Counted from the first letter of the stretch, positions 1 through 5,901 are shown. The stretch is DNA of 6,043 bases from Chloroflexota bacterium (GCA_027296805.1 JAPUIR010000171.1:1-6043), one strand, 5' to 3'. Made by a program: numbers and translations. Notes: a model not told the origin generated them from the letters alone.

Positions 1-107
1 AAGCCCAGCTCGTCGGCCAGCACGATCTGATCGAGCGTCTCGCGGTAGCGCTGCCCGGTGTCTTGACCGGCCGCGCGCGGCAGCTGAAAGAACAGGCCGT
101 ATTCCAT
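1..107 (-). CDS. Luciferase-like (LLM class) flavin-dependent oxidoreductase, N-terminal fragment
   Basis: Only the first 35 codons are inside the window; the rest lies beyond the left edge. The protein begins MEYGLFFQLPRAAGQ and continues through a stretch with TLDQIVLADELGF. This is the usual first beta strand and first helix of bacterial-luciferase-type TIM barrels (strand, short loop, then an L..ADELGF helix). Family members use reduced FMN or F420 to oxidise small organic substrates. The ATG at 107-105 starts 9 bases after the TAG of the NIPSNAP-like gene. The only ribosome-site-like sequence is TAGGCGAG, whose first three bases are that stop codon, so translation is probably coupled to the gene before it. 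It is the third gene of a compact operon. Its N-terminus differs from that of the F420-type enzyme two genes upstream, so it is not a recent copy. Substrate and cofactor cannot be judged from this fragment. Confidence 0.82.
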   Translation of the reverse strand, partial: MEYGLFFQLPRAAGQDTGQRYRETLDQIVLADELG

Positions 108-116
108 GCGGCTCGC

Positions 117-785
117 CTACTGCAGCGGGGAGTACGGCAGCGGGTTGAGGTAGTAGATCGACTCCTCGGGCGCGACTTCACGCAGCGGCTCCACGAGTTC
201 CGCGAGCGGATCGCCCGGCTCGTAGGCCATCGGTGGTGCGCCGCCCGGCGCCACCCAGATATCGGTCAGTTCACCGCGCTTGCCCGTCCGTGTCTGGTAG
301 GCGGTGGCGAGCTGCAGCGCGCCCGACGCCTCCAAGGTGTCGGCCAGCTTCCCGAGCAGCTCGTACGCCCGCGGCTCGCCCCCGCTCGTGAGCTGGAGCA
401 CCGCCTGCATGTACTGTCGCGGCCCATCGGCCGGCGTCGCGAGCGCTGCTCGCAGCCGTTCCTCGGTCGCATACGGAACTCCGTCCGCGAGACGGATCTC
501 CTCCGCCACGTCCAGCCCCTCGCGCAGCGACGTCAGCCCCTTCTGCAACCCGGCGTCCTTCCACAACGCGTTCGACGCCGATTCGAAGGCCGCCAGACTC
601 TCGAACCGCACCAGCAGGACGTCTTGCCCCATCCGGCCACCAGTCCGCTTCCACGCGCCCACGATGTCGAATCCGCTCCGCTCCATGGCCGGGACGGCGA
701 CCTCCCCATACCAGTCCACGTACGTGTCGAACGCCGTGTTGGTGAGCGGCTTGACGGTGTGCACCGCCTCCAGGAACACGGTCAT
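117..785 (-). CDS. NIPSNAP-like protein with two dimeric alpha/beta-barrel lobes
   Basis: This 222-residue protein resembles the NIPSNAP / EthD-like dimeric alpha-beta barrel superfamily. Residues 1-95 hold a first lobe: strand TVFLEAVHTVKP, an amphipathic helix around 17-38, strand FDIVGAWKRTGG, and strand DVLLVRFESLAAF. Residues 122-215 repeat the pattern: strand RQYMQAVLQLTS, helix 136-153, strand ALQLATAYQTRTG, and strand ELTDIWVAP. The two halves look like one fold used twice, which would let a monomer form a complete barrel. No signal peptide or membrane segment is visible. The start is well supported: a perfect TAAGGAGG lies 5 bases before the ATG. Its stop is 9 bases before the next monooxygenase. 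Small barrel proteins of this kind often sit beside oxygenases, as accessory proteins or as cofactor-free monooxygenases or isomerases. The exact role here is unknown, and no catalytic residues can be named. Confidence 0.75.
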   Translation of the reverse strand: MTVFLEAVHTVKPLTNTAFDTYVDWYGEVAVPAMERSGFDIVGAWKRTGGRMGQDVLLVRFESLAAFESASNALWKDAGLQKGLTSLREGLDVAEEIRLADGVPYATEERLRAALATPADGPRQYMQAVLQLTSGGEPRAYELLGKLADTLEASGALQLATAYQTRTGKRGELTDIWVAPGGAPPMAYEPGDPLAELVEPLREVAPEESIYYLNPLPYSPLQ

Positions 786-790
786 GGGGG

Positions 791-798
791 CCTCCTTA
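791..798 (-). promoter_or_regulatory. Strong ribosome binding site overlapping the upstream stop codon
   Basis: The minus strand reads TAAGGAGG, a full match to the anti-Shine-Dalgarno core, 5 bases before the ATG at 785. Its TAA is the stop codon of the F420-type monooxygenase. A ribosome finishing that gene therefore sits on the initiation site of the NIPSNAP-like gene, which predicts coupled translation. Confidence 0.8.
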
Positions 799-1713
799 GC
801 CTGTCGTTGCCAGCTCCGCGTTCATCGCTGCCAGGAACGCTCGCGTGCGCTCCTTCGTCTCGTCGTCCGGGCCGCCGATCGCCGCATCGAAGTCGGTCAC
901 GCCGATCTCCTGCAGCCGTCGCAGTTCGCGCTCCACCTCTTCCTCGCTCCCCACCACCGCGACATCCGCCGGACCGTCGGCGCCCGAGCCGTCCAGCACC
1001 CGCCGGTACGACGGCAGATCGCCATAGCCCTCGAAGTTCTCCGCCACCCACTGCCGCGCCCCATCCGCATCGCTCGTCACGACCACGGGCAGCCCCGCGA
1101 TGATGCGCGGTTGCGCTCGCCCGCCCGCCGTCGCGCCTTCCCACATCAGCGGCACGACCGTGCTCTCCAGATACTTCGCGCCGGCCAGCCACGTCGCTGT
1201 GCCGTCCGCCAGCCGTCCCGTCACTCGCAGCATCTGCGGCCCCAGCGCCGCCACGACAATCGGGGGCGGCTCGGCGTCGGTCACCGTGAGCTGTGCGTTG
1301 ACTTGGAACTCGGCGCCCGTGTAGGCCACGGCCTCCCCCGCCAGCAGCGGCCCCAGCACTTCCAGGTACTCGCGCATGTGGCGGACCGGCTTGGAGAAGT
1401 CCAAGCCCAGCATCCCCTCGATCACGATCTGATGGCTCAGCCCGATCCCCAGCACAAACCGGTTCCCGGTCGCCGCCGCCACCGACAGCGCTTGCTGCGC
1501 CATCACGGTCGGATGCCGCGGATACGTGGGTACCACGAAGGTGCCCATCTCCAGCGTCGTCGTCTGGGCGCCCGCCAACGCGATCGTTGTCATGGCGTCG
1601 TGCCCGAAGATGTGGGGCAGCCAACCGTGCGAGAAACCGTCGGCTTCCAACTGCTGGAAGCCCGTGATCGTCTGTTCCAACGTGTCGCCGGTCGGCCAAC
1701 TCCCGATTCGCAT
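796..1713 (-). CDS. LLM-class, probably F420-dependent, oxidoreductase
   Basis: This complete 305-residue protein is a luciferase-like TIM-barrel oxidoreductase. Residues 1-6 (MRIGSW) form the first strand. Residues 45-63 carry the strand and loop ending LEMGTFVVP, followed by YPRHPTVMAQQA and the helix and strand GNRFVLGIGLSH at 83-94. The stretch VVAALGPQMLRVTGRLADG at 153-171 is the usual late-barrel segment near the cofactor phosphate. The overall pattern resembles the F420-dependent MSMEG_4879-type group (TIGR03564). Such enzymes transfer hydride from reduced F420, or use FMNH2 with oxygen, on small organic substrates in the cytoplasm. An unusually charged tail at 257-295 follows the barrel. 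GGAGAG lies 6 bases before the ATG, and the gene is first in a three-gene operon behind a TTGACA-type promoter. F420 use is inferred from family resemblance only; FMN is the main alternative. Confidence 0.88.
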   Translation of the reverse strand: MRIGSWPTGDTLEQTITGFQQLEADGFSHGWLPHIFGHDAMTTIALAGAQTTTLEMGTFVVPTYPRHPTVMAQQALSVAAATGNRFVLGIGLSHQIVIEGMLGLDFSKPVRHMREYLEVLGPLLAGEAVAYTGAEFQVNAQLTVTDAEPPPIVVAALGPQMLRVTGRLADGTATWLAGAKYLESTVVPLMWEGATAGGRAQPRIIAGLPVVVTSDADGARQWVAENFEGYGDLPSYRRVLDGSGADGPADVAVVGSEEEVERELRRLQEIGVTDFDAAIGGPDDETKERTRAFLAAMNAELATTG

Positions 1714-1719
1714 GGGCTT

Positions 1720-1725
1720 CTCTCC
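1720..1725 (-). promoter_or_regulatory. Ribosome binding site of the F420-type oxidoreductase gene
   Basis: GGAGAG on the minus strand lies 6 bases before the ATG at 1713. It supports that start over any upstream alternative; the encoded MRIG N-terminus also fits the family's first strand. Confidence 0.65.
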
Positions 1726-1763
1726 GATACTGCCTGCGGGATTCGATCCGGCGCCACCGCCGA

Positions 1764-1786
1764 CACTGCTGCCAGCACTGCTGCCA
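1764..1786 (-). repeat. 11-bp direct repeat in the leader of the oxidoreductase operon
   Basis: TGGCAGCAGTG occurs twice on the minus strand, at 1786-1776 and 1774-1764, separated by one base. It lies between the predicted promoter and the first gene, about 51 bases upstream of the ATG. The central CAGCAGTGCTG is itself an inverted repeat with 5-bp arms. It could be a regulator site, an RNA hairpin element or a chance duplication; nothing else in the sequence decides this. Confidence 0.55.
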
Positions 1787-1797
1787 AAGTCAGAGCG

Positions 1798-1826
1798 ACG
1801 CTACGGGCGCCCCTCTTGAGTGTCAA
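1798..1826 (-). promoter_or_regulatory. Sigma-70-type promoter for the three-gene monooxygenase operon
   Basis: The minus strand has a perfect -35 hexamer TTGACA (1826-1821), a 17-base spacer, and a -10-like TAGCGT (1803-1798, matching the consensus at the T, A and final T). It lies just after the permease stop and 85 bases before the ATG at 1713, so transcription would begin near 1790. The spacer contains the palindrome GGGCGCCC (1812-1805), a possible operator or a result of base composition. The exact -35 and spacer length are good evidence; the -10 is weak, as is common in GC-rich genomes. Confidence 0.55.
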
Positions 1827-1842
1827 CGCGGGTCGAACCGGT

Positions 1843-3087
1843 CTATTGAGTGCCGCGCAGGCGCGGATCGAGCACGTCGCGCAGGGCGTCCCCGGCCACA
1901 TTGAAGCCGAACACCAGCGTCGTGATCGCGAGTCCGGCAAAGAGGCTGAGCCAGGGTGAGCCGCCGCTAATGATGAACTGCCGCCCGTCCGCCACCATCT
2001 TCCCCCACGACACTTGGATCGGCCCCAGCCCCAGGAACGACAGCGCCGCCTCCGCCAGGATGTAGGCGCCGATTCCGATCGTGTAGAAGACGATGATCGG
2101 CGCCATGATGTTGGGCAGAATGTGCCGCAGCGTGATCCGGATCCCGCCCGCGCCCAACGACGCCGCCGCCTCCACGTACTGCGTCTGCCGAGTCGCGATC
2201 ACACTGCCGCGCACGATCCGCGTACTGTCGGCGATACCGATGAAGCCCAGCGCAAGGATCGTGATCGTTAACGATCCACGCGTCACCGACGCCAGCAGCA
2301 GCAGGAAAATCAGCGGTGGGAAGGCCTGCATGGCGTCAATGATCCGCTGCGACAAAATGTCGAACTTGCCGCCGATATAGCCCGCCGACAGCCCGATCAG
2401 GACTCCCGTTCCCACCGCGATCGCCGCCGCGAACACCCCCACCATCAGGGACAGCCGCGCCCCCTCGGCGATCCGCGCGTAGATGTCCTGCCCCGCGCGG
2501 TCCGTGCCGAACCAGTGCGTGCCGCTCGGCCCCGCCAGCGAATCCGTGCGCAGCGGGGTCGCGGTCCCTGTGGCGAACAGATCTCGGACCTCGCGGTAGG
2601 TCCCATCCACGATCTCAAGCTTGATCGTGCCGATTCCCTCGCCGCCGTCGAGCAAGTCCGGGATCAACGTCCCCAGCGTGATGCCTTCGACCACGTAGGC
2701 GTGCAGGTCGTCCGCGACGCCCGTCGACACCGCCAGCGAGCCCAAGTAGATCTCCGGCTCCTGGAGCAGGGCGAGTGCTTCGGCGGTCGAGAGGTCGCTC
2801 GACTCGCCGGCCAGGACCCCCGCGACCTGCGTGTCGGCGAAGTCGGTGTTGGCGGTCCGGAACACCCGTAAGTGGTCGTAGCGGCCGATCCCCAGCAGGC
2901 CCCCGCCGTCGCCCAGGGTCCCGACCGCGAATAGCGACCAGAACAGAACGATCCCGACGCCGAAGGCACCGAGCTTTTTCTTGACGACGAACGACGCGAT
3001 CCCTCCGCGCAGCCGCTGCGCCCGGTTCTGCTCCTCGAACTCCAGCCCTTCGGCTTCGAATCCCCGCCCTACCGTTCGCTCCGACAT
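1843..3087 (-). CDS. OppC/DppC-family ABC transporter permease with a long inserted domain
   Basis: This inner-membrane subunit of a peptide/nickel-type ABC importer has 414 residues; the family is usually about 280-310. A charged cytoplasmic N-terminus (1-38) leads to the first helix at about 39-57. The conserved pre-core motif HWFGTDRAGQDIYARIAEGARLSL (191-214) precedes several further helices from about 213 on. The EAA loop that contacts the ATPase reads EAAASLGAGGIRITLRHILPN (306-326), and the protein ends in the family hallmark DVLDPRLRG. Excess length comes mainly from residues about 60-188, between helix 1 and the core, placed outside the membrane by topology. GGGAGA lies 8 bases before the ATG. 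No OppB-type permease, ATPase or binding protein lies within the window, so partners must be elsewhere. It is flanked by 105-bp and 129-bp gaps and may be its own transcription unit. Substrate (peptide, opine, glycoside or other) is not determined. Confidence 0.93.
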   Translation of the reverse strand: MSERTVGRGFEAEGLEFEEQNRAQRLRGGIASFVVKKKLGAFGVGIVLFWSLFAVGTLGDGGGLLGIGRYDHLRVFRTANTDFADTQVAGVLAGESSDLSTAEALALLQEPEIYLGSLAVSTGVADDLHAYVVEGITLGTLIPDLLDGGEGIGTIKLEIVDGTYREVRDLFATGTATPLRTDSLAGPSGTHWFGTDRAGQDIYARIAEGARLSLMVGVFAAAIAVGTGVLIGLSAGYIGGKFDILSQRIIDAMQAFPPLIFLLLLASVTRGSLTITILALGFIGIADSTRIVRGSVIATRQTQYVEAAASLGAGGIRITLRHILPNIMAPIIVFYTIGIGAYILAEAALSFLGLGPIQVSWGKMVADGRQFIISGGSPWLSLFAGLAITTLVFGFNVAGDALRDVLDPRLRGTQ

Positions 3088-3095
3088 CCGCGTCG

Positions 3096-3101
3096 TCTCC
3101 C
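3096..3101 (-). promoter_or_regulatory. Ribosome binding site of the permease gene
   Basis: GGGAGA on the minus strand, 8 bases before the ATG at 3087. It supports this start, which includes the charged N-terminal extension before helix 1. Confidence 0.55.
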
Positions 3102-3163
3102 ACCCCGCGCGATCGCCTCGCTCAATGTCATCAGAATATGCCTTCAGAGTATCAAGACTTGTT

Positions 3164-3181
3164 GCGGCTCGGTCCAGCCGC
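3164..3181 (-). terminator. Possible hairpin after the aminotransferase gene
   Basis: On the minus strand GCGGCT, a six-base loop GGACCG and AGCCGC form a perfect 6-bp stem starting 12 bases after the aminotransferase stop. No T-run follows (the next bases are AACAAGTC), so it is not a classic intrinsic terminator. It could weaken read-through or protect the 3' end. The next stretch, 3160-3124, is unusually AT-rich for this window and contains TTGATA and TATTCT, but only 11 bases apart. A permease promoter may lie here; I cannot define it. Confidence 0.25.
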
Positions 3182-3192
3182 CGCCTTCGGGG

Positions 3193-4449
3193 CTAGCCGC
3201 TCGACCGCAGCTCCTCGAACGCTCGCTCCGTCGCCTCCAGCGTCCGGTCCACGTCTTCCTCCGTGTGCGCCGCCGAGACGAACCAATTGTGGCCCGGGTG
3301 CAGATAAGCGCCCTGCTCCGTGGCGGCGTCGCACCAGCGCTTGAAGCGCGCGTACTCGGGGTCGTCGCCAAAATGGAACGACGGCATCGCGGCGGGGCCC
3401 GTGCTCACCAGCGGCTCCCCAAACGACTCCGCCTGTGCCTCCAGCCCATCGATCAGCAGTTGGCCAATGCGATGGATCGTGCCCACTGCGTCCGTGCGTT
3501 CCATCTCCGCCAGCGTCGCGCTTGCCGCCGCGAAGGCGCTGCTCTGAAAGAAGAACGAGCCCGTGAAGAAGATGCGCTCCGCCGCCGGCCGCAACGCTTC
3601 CACCCCCAGCCCCGCCGACAAGGCATACCCGTTCGCGATCGCTTTCGAGTAACAGACCAAGTCCGGCGCGGCGTTGAAATAGACATGCGAGCCGGCCAGA
3701 TCGAAGCGGAACCCCGCCCGCACGTCGTCCATCACGAACACCGCGTCGTGTTCATCGCACAATGATCGCACCGCCCGGTACCAGCCCTCGCTCGGCAGCT
3801 CGGCGTGGTGCAACTGGTGGTCGTACGGGGTCAGGATCACGCACGCGATCGCATCGCCCTCCTCCGCGAACACGGATCGCAGCCCCTCGACGTCGTTCCA
3901 GACCACCTCGATCAGCTCGTCGCGATGATGGGGTGGCACCCCCGGCAGCACCGGGATCGTCCAGGGACGCGCGCCGTGATACGCGTTCCGCACCTTCACC
4001 ACCTTGCTCTTGCCGGTCTGCGCCCGGGCGGTGTCGATTGCCCACGACGTCACGTCCGCCCCGTTCTTGCCGAAGATCGCCCAGTCCATCCCCGCCGTCT
4101 TGGCGACCAGCGCCTCCGCGTACTCCACCATCGCCTCCCCGGGCAGGCTCAGCGTGTCGCCCAACTCCATCTGCTCCGCCACCGCCCGATCCACCACAGA
4201 GTTGCGATAGCCCAGCACCATCGGCCCGTAGGCGCACATCCAGTCCACATACTCGTTGCCGTCCACGTCCCACACGCGGGAACCCTCGCCCCGCGCGAGG
4301 AACTTCGGATGGCGCTCACCGTGCGCGCCCGCGTTTTGGTGGCCATAGACGCCACCGGGGATGACCCGCTGCGCGCGCTTCCAGAGAGCCTCGCTGCGAT
4401 CCAAGGAAGGGCTGGTCATCCTGCCACGCTCATTTCCTGCCACGCTCAT
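3193..4449 (-). CDS. Class III PLP-dependent aminotransferase, glutamate-1-semialdehyde-aminomutase-like
   Basis: This 418-residue fold-type I PLP enzyme resembles glutamate-1-semialdehyde 2,1-aminomutase and related class III transaminases. The N-terminal motif VIPGGVYG (29-36) is followed by WDVDGNEYVDW (60-70). NAYHGA (155-160) supplies the aromatic residue that stacks on the cofactor. VMDDVRAGFRFD (239-250) holds the Asp pairing with the pyridine nitrogen (D241), and YSKAIANGY (267-275) holds the Schiff-base lysine, K269. FTGSFFFQSSAF (295-306) corresponds to the phosphate-binding segment. D242 replaces the usual Glu of the DEV.TGFR motif. The first ATG, at 4449, has AGAGG 6 bases upstream, overlapping the preceding gene by 20 bases. 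A second ATG at 4419 (residue 11) fits the homologous start better but has AGG directly against it. No other tetrapyrrole gene is nearby, so a catabolic amine or amino-acid substrate seems likelier than haem synthesis. Confidence 0.88.
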   Translation of the reverse strand: MSVAGNERGRMTSPSLDRSEALWKRAQRVIPGGVYGHQNAGAHGERHPKFLARGEGSRVWDVDGNEYVDWMCAYGPMVLGYRNSVVDRAVAEQMELGDTLSLPGEAMVEYAEALVAKTAGMDWAIFGKNGADVTSWAIDTARAQTGKSKVVKVRNAYHGARPWTIPVLPGVPPHHRDELIEVVWNDVEGLRSVFAEEGDAIACVILTPYDHQLHHAELPSEGWYRAVRSLCDEHDAVFVMDDVRAGFRFDLAGSHVYFNAAPDLVCYSKAIANGYALSAGLGVEALRPAAERIFFTGSFFFQSSAFAAASATLAEMERTDAVGTIHRIGQLLIDGLEAQAESFGEPLVSTGPAAMPSFHFGDDPEYARFKRWCDAATEQGAYLHPGHNWFVSAAHTEEDVDRTLEATERAFEELRSSG

Positions 4450-4450
4450 T
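4419..4450. repeat. Perfect 16-bp tandem duplication at the junction of two genes
   Basis: The 16-base unit TCCTGCCACGCTCATT occurs twice with no spacer, at 4419-4434 and 4435-4450. It covers the last codons and stop of the CoA-transferase-like gene and the start region of the aminotransferase. Because 16 is not a multiple of three, the two copies are read in different frames. The duplication also explains why NERGR appears both near the end of the first protein and at residues 6-10 of the second. Confidence 0.97.
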
Positions 4451-5806
4451 CGCTGCCTCTGGCTGGTACCCGCTGGGGTAGTAGAACGACTTCATCGCCT
4501 TGCGCAACTCGGCACGGAAATCAGGGTGCGCGACACTGATCAACTCCTCGGCCCGCTGCCGCACCGTCTTGCCCAGCAGACGCGCGATGCCGAACTCCGT
4601 CACCACCGTATCGCTGATCTCGCGCGGTACCGTCACGATCTGCCCCTCTTCGAATCGTGGCACGATGTTGGAGACGGTCCCGCCAAGCCCCGTCGACGGC
4701 ATGACGCAGATGTATCGCCCCGTTGGGCAGAGATACGCCCCCAGCGCGAACGCCAAGTGTCCGCCCACCCCCGCCACCACCCGCGGACCGATCGTGTGCA
4801 CGCCGATCTGCCCGCTCAGATCGATCCGCAGCGCTCCGTTGATCGCCACGAAATTCTCGTTGCGCGCGATCACCGTCGGATCGAGCAAGTACTCCACGTT
4901 CCGCATCTGGTAGACCGGATTTCCTACGATGTGTGCCCGCTCCTCATGCGTGTTCCCGATCACCGTCGCCGTGAACTCGCCGGGATGCAGAGCGCTGAAC
5001 CGTCCTGTGAACACGCCACGCTCGGCCAGCGGCACGCAGCCCTTGACCGTCAGCTCACCGAAGTAGCTCAGGTCCTCCTTATCGTCGAGGCCGCCCCTCT
5101 CGACGATCGACTGCGTGTGGCTCCCCACGCCGATCTGGATCGTGTCGCCGTTGTGCACCAGCTGCGAGACGTAGTGCGTGATCCCCTCGTCGTCCGGATC
5201 CGGCGGCTCTTCCGGGCGCGCGGGGAGCGGGTCCCGATCCACCGGCACCGCAAAGTCCAACTCCGATACATGCAGCCAGCCCTCACCCTCCGCCTCGATC
5301 ACGCGATCGTTGATCTCGGCGATCACCGTCGTCGCGCGCCGCGCCGTGGTCACCGCGTCCCACACGTTCCCGCCGCAGTTCACCCAGCCCTGCGCGTTCG
5401 GCGGCGAGACGCAGATCTGGACCTTGTCGACCGCCCAGGCCTCCCCCGCATCCCGCCCCGCATCCAACGCCTTGTGAATCCCCACCAGCCAATACGGGTG
5501 GTAGTCGGCGATCTTCGCGTTGACCGCGTCGCGATCGTAGGCCGTACCGAACTGCGGCGCGATCTGGAACGCATCCATGAACGACTCTTGGTACCAGCCC
5601 ACGTCGGGCACGATCACCCCCCGCACCTCCACCTCGTGCAGCTCATCCCGACGCGCGGCCAGCGCCTCCAGGATCGGTGGCGAGGCGTGCGCCGGCGGCA
5701 GCCAGAGATGGTCCCCTGATCGGAACGATGCAGCCGCTTCCTCTGGCGTGGACAGCTTGCTGGAGTAGTCCGCCTCCCAGTCGACTGTCAGATCGCGCTC
5801 AGCCAT
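4430..5806 (-). CDS. Acetyl-CoA hydrolase/transferase (4-hydroxybutyrate CoA-transferase-like) family protein
   Basis: This 458-residue protein has the two-domain layout of family I CoA-transferases. Residues 1-187 form the N-terminal domain, ending in VIAEINDRVIEAEG...LHVSELD. A Pro/Asp/Glu-rich linker spans about 188-208. The C-terminal domain starts with GDTIQIGVG (220-228) and carries INGALRIDLSGQ (322-333), GVGGHLAFALGA (346-357), and a closing segment with STGLGGTVSNIVPRF (371-385) and VVTEFGIARLLGKTVRQRAEELI (401-423). Such enzymes move CoA between acyl groups through a glutamyl-CoA thioester, or hydrolyse acyl-CoA. The usual catalytic Glu of the (I/L)E(V/A)D(L/I) motif appears to be R327, and the usual GGQ is GGH (348-350), so activity may differ or be absent. 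AGGAGAGG lies shortly before the ATG. It is the first minus-strand gene from the divergent region and overlaps the aminotransferase by 20 bases, so the two are probably co-transcribed. Confidence 0.85.
   Translation of the reverse strand: MAERDLTVDWEADYSSKLSTPEEAAASFRSGDHLWLPPAHASPPILEALAARRDELHEVEVRGVIVPDVGWYQESFMDAFQIAPQFGTAYDRDAVNAKIADYHPYWLVGIHKALDAGRDAGEAWAVDKVQICVSPPNAQGWVNCGGNVWDAVTTARRATTVIAEINDRVIEAEGEGWLHVSELDFAVPVDRDPLPARPEEPPDPDDEGITHYVSQLVHNGDTIQIGVGSHTQSIVERGGLDDKEDLSYFGELTVKGCVPLAERGVFTGRFSALHPGEFTATVIGNTHEERAHIVGNPVYQMRNVEYLLDPTVIARNENFVAINGALRIDLSGQIGVHTIGPRVVAGVGGHLAFALGAYLCPTGRYICVMPSTGLGGTVSNIVPRFEEGQIVTVPREISDTVVTEFGIARLLGKTVRQRAEELISVAHPDFRAELRKAMKSFYYPSGYQPEAANERGRK
4456..4460 (-). 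promoter_or_regulatory. Ribosome binding site favouring the upstream aminotransferase start
   Basis: AGAGG on the minus strand lies 6 bases before the ATG at 4449, inside the coding region of the CoA-transferase-like gene. The alternative ATG at 4419 has no well-spaced site, so the 418-residue form is preferred. Confidence 0.45.
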
Positions 5807-5811
5807 GGACG

Positions 5812-5819
5812 CCTCTCCT
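5812..5819 (-). promoter_or_regulatory. Ribosome binding site of the CoA-transferase-like gene
   Basis: AGGAGAGG on the minus strand ends 5 bases before the ATG at 5806. It is one of the strongest translation signals in the window and fixes this start. Confidence 0.7.
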
Positions 5820-5881
5820 GCTCGCGCTTAAACCGAGTCGCCCCTAACCAAGCGGCGTGACATCCTGTCGCCTCCTGGTCC

Positions 5882-5901
5882 GGCCTGGCCTGACCTGACC
5901 T
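5882..5901. repeat. Degenerate 5-bp tandem repeat in the divergent intergenic region
   Basis: Four consecutive pentamers read GGCCT, GGCCT, GACCT, GACCT on the plus strand. They sit midway between the two divergent genes. They may be regulator contact sites in helical half-turn spacing, or a simple slippage product. Confidence 0.6.

Noticed and set aside
782..1699. Alternative minus-strand frame inside the F420-type gene
   Set aside because: It is rich in Arg, Gly, Asp and Ala without hydrophobic strands. The overlapping frame encodes a clear luciferase-like protein with a ribosome binding site.
1590..1940. Possible small minus-strand gene in the permease/oxidoreductase gap
   Set aside because: It overlaps both flanking genes in another frame and includes the predicted promoter. 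No ribosome site or recognisable protein features support it.
304..1959. Plus-strand open frame of 551 codons spanning three genes
   Set aside because: It runs antisense across the NIPSNAP-like gene, the F420-type gene and the end of the permease. Its composition changes where the underlying genes change, so it is a shadow.
3193..4449. Assignment of the aminotransferase as hemL
   Set aside because: Motifs differ at several active-site positions and there is no tetrapyrrole gene nearby; only the family-level call is justified.
4414..4460. Insertion-sequence target-site or CRISPR-like repeat at the 16-bp duplication
   Set aside because: The copies are directly adjacent with no inserted element and only two units, so a simple tandem duplication explains it.
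4361..5719. Long plus-strand open frame (452 codons) opposite the CoA-transferase-like gene
   Set aside because: It is an Arg/His/Pro-rich antisense shadow of a well-conserved gene, has no ribosome site of note, and resembles no family. GC-rich coding DNA often leaves the opposite strand open.
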